A program made the position numbers and the translations under genes. Positions 22,713 through 31,332 of a DNA stretch of 42,863 nt are shown here, piece after piece. This DNA comes from Temnopleurus reevesii. Taxonomy: Eukaryota; Echinodermata; Echinoidea; Temnopleuroida; Temnopleuridae. Location of the stretch: contig BQKZ01002413.1 of the NCBI GenBank assembly GCA_036244855.1, forward strand, positions 51,267-94,129, read 5' to 3'. The notes beneath the pieces were generated by a model. That model was not told the DNA's origin. It was given only the letters and a program-made list of their open reading frames with translations, and made no database searches. Position 1 is the stretch's first letter. Each line of letters begins with the position of its first letter.

Positions 22713-23556
22713 GTTTATCAAACGTGCAAAATATTATATTAAAACCCACTTTGGCGTATAAATGGGACGGGACTACAATATTATCAGATTATGAAGCTAT
22801 AAACATCAACTGTTTAACCTTATCTAAAAGGGGGAAATTTCTTTGCGCGTTCATATTAAATTTGGAAATTTATCAGACATGTCATACACGACTGAGCACA
22901 TGTTACAGATTAAATGGTATTAAAAAAATGTTTTATAGGCTAATTTTTGCTCTATATTGCTTATATAGGCTTCTCTTTTCTCTTCTATGATGATAATATG
23001 TTAAAAGTTTTGCCTAATATGGAAGGTATTTCACGAAAGACGTCAGATACCAGAAATAATTAAATAATTGCCCAACAACTCTTAAAACTCCCTCAAAACT
23101 ATGTCGAGAGCACCAGAAAATTAAATATTACGTATGCTCATTCATGCATCAGGTTTTTCCTATATAATTTTCACGAAAATATTATCAAAATCTGTATAGA
23201 TATACATTTGTTTAAGCACCACCTTTATCTTAACACACCAATGTCATCATCATGCTATAATTAAATGACTGCCTTCTATTCATGTGAATAATGTACACGA
23301 CATTCTACACAGTACAAAAAAGTTTATATGTAAATAGGAGAGAGTATTTATCTAATCTTAGAGGTTTTAACAAAATCGCTTATTTCAATGGCTGAGAATC
23401 TAGATATTTTGTTGGTGGTTTGACCATGAGTACAGTTGAATGTTCGCTTTATCATCCATTAAGATGTATGCATATCTTATAAGTGAGTATATTTTGTTTG
23501 TGTTGAATTCGTATTTTACGGTGTGACACTTTATGGTTGTCTGTTCAATAAATCGC
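22713..23556. other. No gene seen
   Basis: AT-rich. Short ORFs at 22724-22990 and 23400-23624 have no recognisable domain. Confidence 0.5.
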
Positions 23557-23730
23557 GTGTTTTCTAATTTGGTGGACGGTGACTCATGGGTGGTAGAATA
23601 CGAGTACGAAATTGATGTGCGCAATAATTCGCAAGTGTGCAGGTGATATGCGCATCAATATTGCGCACATCAGGCGCGCACTCATTTTTATACCGTCCAC
23701 TAGACTCCATCAACCAATTTCGAAAACACC
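23557..23730. mobile_element. MITE family D, copy 1
   Basis: GTGTTTTCTAATTTGGTGGACG on the left is mirrored by ACCGTCCACTAG...CCAATTTCGAAAACAC on the right. The interior is rich in TGCGCA motifs. It matches the copy at 24381. Confidence 0.75.
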
Positions 23731-24380
23731 CCAATGAACGAAATGAAGCACATCATCCCAGGTGTATCATTTAAGGTGTGACGTGTTCGTGAAATTATGA
23801 TAATGAAAGTAAAAACATCAACACGATATAATCAATTTCGTAGAGTTATATCGAATACCAACTTTATGATCCTTTGTAGCACGATTGAAATCGCAACCGG
23901 CATGTTCCCTTAGATGTCGTTCGGATCTAGTCTACCATGACAAAGTTTTACGGAAATAGATTATACCGTACTCATTGTAGTACAACGATCAGAATAGGCT
24001 ATTGCTACCATTTCATGTAAAATGCTACGAGAGTCATGTCAAAAATATGTGATCTCAAAAGAAATAATGGTCAAACAATAATATATTGATAATAATATCA
24101 TGAAGTAAACATCCATTACATATTTAGATAAATATCCCTTTGACGTGATTCTCGTAAAATGTTTGTTACATGGAACGGTTGCTATGCCGTACTAGCCGTC
24201 GTAAATCTGGAACATGGTTTGCTGCCATGGCAGCAGTGCTCACTCAAGTGAGAACCATATCAGAGCGGTTAATTTCGACTTCCAAGTCAACAAATCACCA
24301 GAATTCATGAAAATCTATTATGTTTGCACGAAAGCGTGAGCCTGTCAGAATGACAACGAGCCGGAGTCATGGATATAATT
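23731..24380. other. No gene seen
   Basis: No supported feature. Confidence 0.5.
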
Positions 24381-24541
24381 GTGGGCCTTCGAAATTGGTG
24401 GACGGTGGCTTGGACGTTGGAAAACGAGTGCGCACTTGATATGCGCATTAAAGAGCAAGTGCGCATCTGACGTACGCATCATTAATTGGGCACGTCAGAC
24501 GCACAAACGTTTTCGACCGTCCACCAATTTCGAAAACCCAC
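24381..24541. mobile_element. MITE family D, copy 2
   Basis: The left end GTGGGCCTTCGAAATTGGTG and the right end CACCAATTTCGAAAACCCAC are near-perfect inverted repeats, with ACGGT next to each. The interior has AGTGCGCACTTGATATGCGC. Length 161 bp. Confidence 0.8.
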
Positions 24542-24546
24542 TAGTA

Positions 24547-24666
24547 TGGGAGTTTCGATTTCATTCGTCAAAGTCGCAGTCGATCGGAATTAGTCGACGT
24601 GTTAGCATTGGTTGACCTTTACTTCCGGTCAACTGTGACTGTGACGAGTGAAATCGAAAACTCCCA
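24547..24666. mobile_element. 120-bp hairpin MITE-like element
   Basis: TGGGAGTTTCGATTTCATTC at the left pairs with GAGTGAAATCGAAAACTCCCA at the right. It starts 5 bp after the end of the preceding element, so two palindromic elements abut. Confidence 0.75.
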
Positions 24667-24780
24667 ATTGGCACATCTACGACGTCGTATCAAACATGTA
24701 ACGGGGAGATAGTGAATGATTTGAGTATCAAGAAACAAAAGAAAAATAAAGAATGCCATGAGAATGACATGAGTGTTTTA

Positions 24781-24923
24781 GGTGTTGTCGTTCAAAAGTT
24801 GCAATTGATCGCAGGTTGCACTTTAACGTAACATGCCAATCGAAATAATTGTTTCATGTGCGTCTTTATGCGCGTTACAATATTTGCAAAGCTGTAGTTG
24901 ATTTGCAGTTGAACAACACCCCC
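24781..24923. mobile_element. TA-flanked MITE, family C, copy 3
   Basis: GGTGTTGTCGTTCAAAAGTTG and GTTGAACAACACCCCC are the TIRs. TA flanks both sides (24779-24780 and 24924-24925). It is shorter (143 bp) than copies 1 and 2. Confidence 0.75.
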
Positions 24924-24959
24924 TAAGAGTAAAAAAGAGATGCAATGTGTTTACCCTCT

Positions 24960-25240
24960 GCATGCGAGTGTGTTTTATGGTTGAGAGTGTTTTTGTTTTT
25001 ATGTGTGTGTGGGTGCTTTTTTTTTTGGGGGGGGGGGGGGGGGGGGAGGGGTGTTTGTATTATGTACGTGGGAGTTGGTGTTTGTGTATAATGTGCGTGC
25101 GTAAGTTGGTCGATGCGCGTATGCGTATAGTGGTGTGCAGGTATGTTTTCGTTTGCCTTTGTATCTCTGATTAAGTGTGTGCATGCGTGTGTGTTTACGT
25201 GTGCGAGTGCTGCATGTATGTGAGGTAAAGAGAGGTACGA
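24960..25240. repeat. TG/GTGCG-rich low-complexity tract with poly-T/poly-G
   Basis: Degenerate GTGTGTG and GTGCGTGCG sequence, including T10 followed by G20 at 25017-25046. ORFs of 75-119 codons on both strands (His/Thr-rich on the minus) are compositional. Confidence 0.85.
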
Positions 25241-25375
25241 TGCATTTGAATGTATAAGAATGCATCGGGCTCCTTTCTTCATCAGACAATATTCGATCTA
25301 CAGTAGATGTGAAAATAGCCAAAAATCACAATTGATCGACATCACAAAAGCAGTAATGTTATAATTATCGAATAT

Positions 25376-25862
25376 TAAAGGTATAAATTCGTAATGGTCG
25401 GGATGCAGAAAGTCATGTGAAACGAGCTGATGTATTCACAAGTTGCTTTACATACATAAGTATAACTGCGCCGAAATATGGAGAGAAAATTGTACGTATT
25501 CTGGAGTATTTTACGTCGAACACGCCAATCAGCCATGATTCATACGGTGTGCTAAGTGCTTTCGCACGGGGGAGCGTCGGCCCGGAATTGGCGGAGCGAT
25601 CGGTGGTATTGTCTGTGGTGTGTGAGTTTGCATTCATTTTGTACGTGAGGCATGTTGTGCTAGGGAAGGAGACCACAGCATCATTTTTCATTTTGCGATA
25701 ATTAAGCAATTTCTTGATCGATTTTAATCAAACAAACAATGAACATGCTCTAATTTGCCATTGAAAAACTGAATTATGATAATACCTTTACTACAGCTCA
25801 CAAAGTAGTTAAATGTCTGAAGCGCCATCCTCCCAAAACTGGGCTATCGGTTTAAAAACAGA
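25376..25862 (-). repeat. 485-bp duplicated block, copy B (inverted)
   Basis: This is the reverse-complement counterpart of 17449-17933. The homologous limits run from GGTATAAATTCGTAATGGTC at the low-coordinate end to CATCCTCCCAAAACTGGGCT at the other. It has an extra ACTTAGC-like stretch and other small indels relative to copy A. The 98-codon minus-strand ORF is not supported as coding (see copy A). Confidence 0.8.
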
Positions 25863-25876
25863 CAAGAATGTTCTAT

Positions 25877-26262
25877 CTGGCCTACAAAGTTTATAGTAAG
25901 TAAAGCATATGTATAAATTCATTATTTGTGGCTGAATAAGCGGATTAACTAAATGTTAGAGTCTATTATTCGTTAAAGTTGCCCTAAATTTTTCATTGGC
26001 TTGCTTCAAAGTACACAAATGAAGAGACTATATCAGCCTGATTTGACTTAAATTCAGTATCAATTTTTTTTGTCTGGCCTACAAAGTTTATCTTAAAGTA
26101 AGTAAAGCATATTTATATAAATACATTATTTGTAGCTTAATAAGCGGATTAACTAAATGTTAGATTCTGTTATTCGTTAAAGTTGCCCTAAATTTCCCAT
26201 TGGATTGCTTCAAAGTACATAAATGAATAGATTATAATCAGCCTGAATTGATTTGAATTCAT
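25877..26262 (+). repeat. 197-bp tandem duplication
   Basis: CTGGCCTACAAAGTTTAT occurs at 25877 and 26074. The units share AAGCGGATTAACTAAATGTT, TTCGTTAAAGTTGCCCTAAA and GCTTCAAAGTACA in the same order. It begins immediately after copy B of the 485-bp block. Confidence 0.9.
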
Positions 26263-26395
26263 TTTATTTCCGTTATAAGAACATTTATAATTAAAATATA
26301 GGGCGGATTGCCCAGATCCAGGTCGCCCATCAAGGGGAGATGGTCTTCCATTTAATCCGTGTACATTAAAACATAATTCCAATAAATATATAATT
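26262..26395 (-). mobile_element. Possible LINE 3' end
   Basis: ATTTTATTTCCGTTATAAGA followed by AAAATATAGGGCGGATTGCC resembles the start of LINE 3' termini read in reverse. The evidence is weak. Confidence 0.3.
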
Positions 26396-26429
26396 TAGCT
26401 AGATAAGTTATGTTTACACAGAATTAATA

Positions 26430-26714
26430 GTGATAATAAAAATAGATGCAATTTATATAGCGCACGTATCCACACTTTGGAGTGCTCAAGGCGCTTTGCA
26501 TTAATATTACCCTGGCCTTAGCCCGGCGTACAACACCGCACATGGCATTTCAAAGAATAAATATTCCTACCAGGTACCCATTCACCTCACCTGGGTAGAG
26601 TGCAGCACAATGCGGATGAATTTCTTGCTGAAGGAAATTACGCCATGGTTGGGATTCGAACCTACGACCCTCTGGTTGAAAGGCGAGAGTTGGAACCACT
26701 ACACTACGACGCCA
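26430..26714 (-). mobile_element. Near full-length tRNA-derived SINE, minus strand
   Basis: On the minus strand it reads TGGCGTCGTAGTGTAGTGG (A-box region), GGTCGTAGGTTCGAATCCCA (B box), CTTCAGCAAGAAATTCATCC, then GTGAGGTGAATGGGTACC, GGGCTAAGGCCAGGGTAATA and AAGCGCCTTGAGCACTC, ending GTGCGCTATATAAATTGCAT. This is the most complete copy in the window and a good reference for the family. Confidence 0.85.
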
Positions 26715-27490
26715 TATGCTTCAGCAGCTGTAATTTGTTCCTGGGTTAGGCTCAGCTTGGTTATTCCCTAAATGTCTTTGCTGATCCTCAAATTATAAAA
26801 TCGTAGAAAAAAAATCACAAAACTCTAGACTTACCAATATACATTTAGAGAGTGTGCTAAACTCCCCTCATTCCGAAGATGCATTTTTCTGAAGATGCTT
26901 AATCTACGAACATGTTACTGCATCGAATGATATGTTTCCGTAGTTTTAATATATAAAAAAATTACCAGAAAAATGCAAAATCCCATTTGCAACCATTTGC
27001 GGGGTGAAGACAAAATAGCTTATCAATCAGTTATTTTAACGGAGATTAATATTGTGCAAAGGTATATGAAATGGACGTTTGTAAAAACGAATCTATACAA
27101 CGTACGTGACATGTATTCAAACGCTTATCAAGAATCATATAGGAGTTGAGAACAGGGCCTTGGCCAGCAAAAGGGAAATAAATGAATAAATGAATAAATA
27201 CGAAATTCAAAACAAGACCAACTACGACAACAAAAACAACACATTTTATATGTCAAAACTTGACAAGTATCCATCCCCTTCCCCCACGCAAAAAGGAGAA
27301 AAAACAATGGACCTCTTTTCCTCCATTTCCATTTCGAGCTCAATCTACTGGACATAATGGTGCCATGCTTCACAAAACATTATAGCTGCCCCGTGTTGTA
27401 TGCACTTCACCGCAATTTGTTCTAATACATAGACATCTGTATTTCTAATCCAATAATACACGACCACACCCAAGTCATCCTAGTATACCA
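26715..27490. other. No gene seen
   Basis: An AATGAATAAATGAATAAATA run near 27180 may be a retroelement tail. No gene. Confidence 0.5.
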
Positions 27491-27609
27491 GGGGCCTGTA
27501 ACATAAAGCAAGTTTGCGATCAATCGCAAACTTTTGTACATGATTTCCCATTGACTTGCGATTGATATCAATTGTACGATCGATTGCAAAGCTTTATGTT
27601 ACGGGGCCC
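27491..27609. mobile_element. MITE family B, best copy (119 bp)
   Basis: GGGGCCTGTAACATAAAGC at the left and GCTTTATGTTACGGGGCCC at the right are close inverted repeats. The inner GCGATCAATCGCAA and CGATCGATTGCAA arms also pair, so nearly the whole element can fold back. Confidence 0.85.
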
Positions 27610-27983
27610 AGGTAAATATATCTGCTGATAACTTTAAGTCTTTTTAACGTTATTTGAGACTTTCTAAACGAGCTATATGGTTACATTTCTTCACTCGGAT
27701 AAAAATGGGTGCAACTTTGCAGCTGTACTTAAAGGGCATATACATCTCTGTGTTACATAGGCACGCCGTTGAATTAATGGAAAAAGGTTTAACCAACAAT
27801 GGACATCATAATGCCTACTCAGCTATTATCCAACTTTGAAATTTTGTATTTTCGCTCTAAGTTGGGCATATCAAGCCAATTTGATGTGTCAAATACGGGG
27901 TAAATTTTGCAATCCCCCACCAGTTGGACATATGTTCATGCAATTAGTAGTTCAATTATGTCTTTGTAATGTATTGTTTTCTG
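27610..27983. other. No gene seen
   Basis: Two short adjacent ORFs (27654-27839, 27836-28024) have no recognisable motif, and the second runs into SINE sequence. Confidence 0.5.
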
Positions 27984-28250
27984 TTGAGCGCCATGAGCGT
28001 CAGAGTCTGGCGGATACTATATAAGTACAGTCAAACCTGTTTATAGTGGCCACTGTCTATAGTGACCACCTGTCTATAGTGGCCACGTAGATTAAGTCCC
28101 TCCAGGTGAAAATACATGTAATAGAACCTGTCTATAGAGGCCACCTGTCTACAGTGGCCACGTTTTCTGTTTCCCTTGGGGTGGCCACTGTAGACAGGTT
28201 TGACTGTATTCATATAATTATCATTATTATTATTATTATCATTATAAATA
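27984..28250 (+). mobile_element. SINE 3' end, split by a MITE
   Basis: GAGCGCCATGAGCGTCAGAG and GGATACTATATAAG at 27987-28025 belong to the SINE 3' domain. The matching (ATT)n tail, CATAATTATCATTATTATTA-like, resumes at 28209. The 28028-28206 element lies between them. Confidence 0.7.
28028..28206. mobile_element. Tc1/mariner-type MITE, TA target duplication
   Basis: The termini CAGTCAAACCTGTTTATAG and TACAGTGG...ACAGGTTTGACTG are inverted repeats. The TA dinucleotides at 28026-28027 and 28207-28208 are the target duplication. The interior repeats CTGTCTATAGTGGCCAC several times in both orientations. Length 179 bp, no ORF. Confidence 0.9.
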
Positions 28251-29653
28251 TTGTCTGGACAGAACGTTGCCCAATGTAGGGTAAACTTTTACCCACACTT
28301 TTAAGGGTGTATTGCAAAATAGATTATGTCAGTTATCCAAGGATAGGCCAACCTATATGTCAGTATGAATTTGACTTTTGGGGACAAGCGTTTATATATC
28401 AAACATATTTTTGTTGGATGAAATGAAAATGCATTATCATATTCATAACTTACGTATGGTAGAAGAGTCCCCCATTAAGTTATCATCGTTATGCCGAAGA
28501 TAACAGAGATCACAGACGATCAAATTAGAATATTGTCCTCTATGTCTTGCAGAAAGTTTATAATAACGAAATGTACTCAAAACTAGACCCGATGCTTGTG
28601 CATAAACAGAAAAAAATGGATAAAGTCATTCATCTCGACAATTACAATCAGGACGGGTGTTTTGTCAATTTTGTGGCTCTTGATGTACTGACATTAAGTA
28701 TGAAAATTCAAACCTGCCTCTTTTGGAATTCTTTTGGCCCTTCTTACCGTGTGCCTCGCGGGGATGTGCTCTGAATTATTCATGTATCTATTTTTTTTGT
28801 ATTTATGTTTTTATTGAAAACAGGTGAAATCAACATAATAAACACAATTAAGAATCAATTACAAACAATTACAGAAATTTACAAATGATTTGGATGATAG
28901 AAATGAAAATGGTGATAAACAGTGGCAGACATATTTCATAGAGTGCATGGAATGCATGGAATGATACATTGAGGTTTTTTCAGTAATAACAAAGTATCCA
29001 ATATACTGATGCAAATTGTATGACGAGGGATGCAGGAGAATTAACTAGCACGTAATATAGTTAAATATACAGATATATAAACAATTATAGAAATTGATAA
29101 TTTATTATCAAAATATGCCCACTGGTACCCCAAGACGCCACATCCGAGCAGATCCACGTTGATCAATACATGTACAACTTTATAGGGTGAATGTATCTAT
29201 TATACTGACCATTATGTATATTGTTCTATGTATAGGAATACTGTTTGTATATTTTGAAATGCTCATAATAAAAAAAAGTTCTAACCAATCAATTACACAT
29301 TGTCTATCATTCTTGGTTAATAAAATGTTTCTGCGATTTTACAAAATGTTCTTATTCCACAATTACAAAAACCATTCTATTTTCATGAAAAGGAAGCCCT
29401 TCCATGATATCACTATGAGCTAGAACATTTGTTTTATCATCCTAATGTATTATATGCCTTAACGACATTCAATTATCGATGTAAATTACGAACAAACTAG
29501 ATTCACACATTTTTACCCAGAAACCATGCCAATTAACCCATTTCTCTGCATGCTAAAACAATTTTTCTCGCGCGAGACACAAGCAGATGGGACTGGATGG
29601 TATGAACTGTTTCTTTCCGAGTTAAGTATATTACAAGATATGGGTTAAACGAC
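28251..29653. other. No gene seen
   Basis: About 1.4 kb, AT-rich. A possible LINE terminus (TTTATTGAAAACAGGTGAAA) lies near 28810. ORFs at 28547-28774 and 29187-29423 show no recognisable domain and no splice context I can defend. Confidence 0.5.
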
Positions 29654-29807
29654 TATAAAAGGTGTGAGAAAGACCATCCAGAAATGTAACGATCCACTGA
29701 CTAACCCCATGGGACTGGTCTGGTAGAAAATGGTCATCTTTGATTGGTGGAAGGTCCAATGGCGTCACATAATACTGAATAACGCCCCGCCCAGTTACCA
29801 GGCCAAT
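29654..29807 (+). promoter_or_regulatory. Candidate promoter region of receptor 2
   Basis: A consensus TATAAAAG lies at 29654-29661. Downstream are ATTGG at 29743, CCAAT at 29756 and 29803, a CGTCAC half CRE near 29763 and a GC box, GCCCCGCCC, at 29784-29792. The CCAAT/GC boxes downstream of the TATA would be an unusual order, so two alternative start regions, or chance, are equally possible. The receptor start codon is about 300-450 bp downstream. Confidence 0.3.
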
Positions 29808-30105
29808 GGTAGTGGGAAAAGTATGAAATCGGATGGAATAGATAATTTTTATCACTTTGGACTTGCGGATTTAACTAGTCTGGTCTGCAAGCTATTGACA
29901 TATTGCTTGAATATTTGGTGTTCATTTTTATCAAAGTACTTGTGGATGGGGCTGTAAGGAAGCTATTTAACTTACGTGAGCATGTACGATGACATAAAAT
30001 GACATAAAATGGACTAGTTACAAAATCAAATTTTGTGGAGATGCAATCTTGACCTTTGAAACTGTACAACTGCTAGTAAACCAAGTTTATCTGATGTGAA
30101 TCTAT

Positions 30106-31332
30106 ATGGAATGTAGCTCCAAAATGGAATCGGAAATTCTTGATTTGTCCGATCTGGCAGCTGTGGATGAATACAAAGTGAATAGCTCCAATGGATCCGA
30201 ACAATGGACACTATCTCCGCTTCCAGATCACTTCAGGAAGATAGCATGGCCTCAAGTAACGGTGATGATTGTGGTCCTAGTCTTTGGAGTCCTGGCAAAT
30301 TTCTCCGTCATCTTTATCGTCATCAAGAACAAACGTTTGAGATCTACTCCAAACATCATCGTGATGAACTTGACAGTGGGAGACCTTCTTTGTTTGGTGA
30401 TTAATCTCCCGCTGACCATTGATTACCACTTCAGATATGAGAAGAACTGGATCTTTGGAGAGTTCATGTGCAAGTTTGCCCACAGTACTATGGTTGCCAG
30501 TGGATGTATAACGGTTTATTCCTTGATGGCACTGGCGATTGAGCGGTACTTGGCCATTGCCTGGCCCTGGCGCAGCCGCGACGGTAACCGGTGCGTGTCG
30601 CTGTCACGGAGCTGCTGCCTTGGGCCAACCTGGCAGATTGTCCTGTTGATATGGGTCGGCGCGTTCGCTGTGGGAGCTCCGATCTGGTACACGGCCCAGG
30701 TCTATGTCTATTATGCGGACGTAAACGTGTGCATGTACATCAACCACGGCCAGGAGATTGCGCAGAACTACAAAGTATTCCGTCTCCTGGTCGCTTTCCT
30801 CATCCCTCTCGCCGTAATCATCGGCGCACATACGCTAACCGCATACGCACTCATTAAAAGCGTTCGGGAACCAGTCACCGGAGCCACACCGCAGGTCTCC
30901 CCGACGAATCGCCAAACGCCGCGCGTTCGCTCCCGTGTCAAGCTCGCCATTGTCATCAGTGTCCTCTCCGCCATGTTCTTCATCGCTTGGTCACCCTTCT
31001 ACCTGTTCAGCATCTGGTTCCAGTTCTATTACGGAGAGATCTTCGGGACCTACGCCATGCTGGAGTTCTTCCGTTGGAAAGAAGTCCCGATCTACGTTCT
31101 GAGCTGCTTGAACCCCATCGCGCTCTATATCCTCAGCACGCGGTTCAGGCAGCAATTGTTCAAGGATATCCTCTGCTGCGGCGGGGACAGACGGTTCGCT
31201 TGGAAGCCATCGGAGACCTTCGGCTCGTTGAAAGGTTCGTTTTTCACGGCGAGCACACTCCGAAGTCGCAGGTCATCTTCGAGTCGGCATAGTAGAGAAG
31301 CAGCAGTAGCAGCATCTTCTGAGGAACTGTAA
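30106..31332 (+). CDS. Bombesin/endothelin/CCHamide-like peptide GPCR, paralogue 2
   Basis: A single-exon class A peptide receptor of 408 residues, paralogous to 18885-20126: 63 of 80 residues are identical over positions 81-160. Seen: glycosylation sites N26 and N29; TM1 about 50-74; D93 in TM2; disulfide cysteines 122 and 209; ERY at 146-148; TM5 P234; TM6 AWSP (W295, P297); TM7 NPIALY at 336-341; a CC pair after helix 8; and a Ser/Arg-rich C-terminus. An in-frame TGA at 30097-30099 closes the frame upstream. The first ATG has T at -3, while the ATG at 30124 (Met7) has A at -3 and G at +4, so translation may start at Met7 (402 residues). It shares with paralogue 1 the Ala at 6.47, His at 5.58 (H242), the cysteine-rich second intracellular loop and the C-tail block. 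Many silent differences between the two genes argue for an old duplication. Ligand and G-protein coupling cannot be read from the sequence. Confidence 0.95.
   Translation: MECSSKMESEILDLSDLAAVDEYKVNSSNGSEQWTLSPLPDHFRKIAWPQVTVMIVVLVFGVLANFSVIFIVIKNKRLRSTPNIIVMNLTVGDLLCLVINLPLTIDYHFRYEKNWIFGEFMCKFAHSTMVASGCITVYSLMALAIERYLAIAWPWRSRDGNRCVSLSRSCCLGPTWQIVLLIWVGAFAVGAPIWYTAQVYVYYADVNVCMYINHGQEIAQNYKVFRLLVAFLIPLAVIIGAHTLTAYALIKSVREPVTGATPQVSPTNRQTPRVRSRVKLAIVISVLSAMFFIAWSPFYLFSIWFQFYYGEIFGTYAMLEFFRWKEVPIYVLSCLNPIALYILSTRFRQQLFKDILCCGGDRRFAWKPSETFGSLKGSFFTASTLRSRRSSSSRHSREAAVAASSEEL

Noticed and set aside
24923..25322. His/Thr/Pro-rich ORFs on the minus strand and a glycine-bearing ORF on the plus
   Set aside because: They come from TG-rich and poly-G low-complexity DNA.
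17570..25709. Conserved small protein encoded in both copies of the 485-bp block
   Set aside because: Copy B has a 1-bp indel near its start that stops the frame after 14 codons, and the substitutions in the shared part are mostly non-silent. Similarity is at DNA level only.
18885..31332. A bombesin-type neuropeptide precursor encoded near the receptors
   Set aside because: I looked through the open frames for a signal peptide followed by a dibasic-flanked amidated peptide and saw none.
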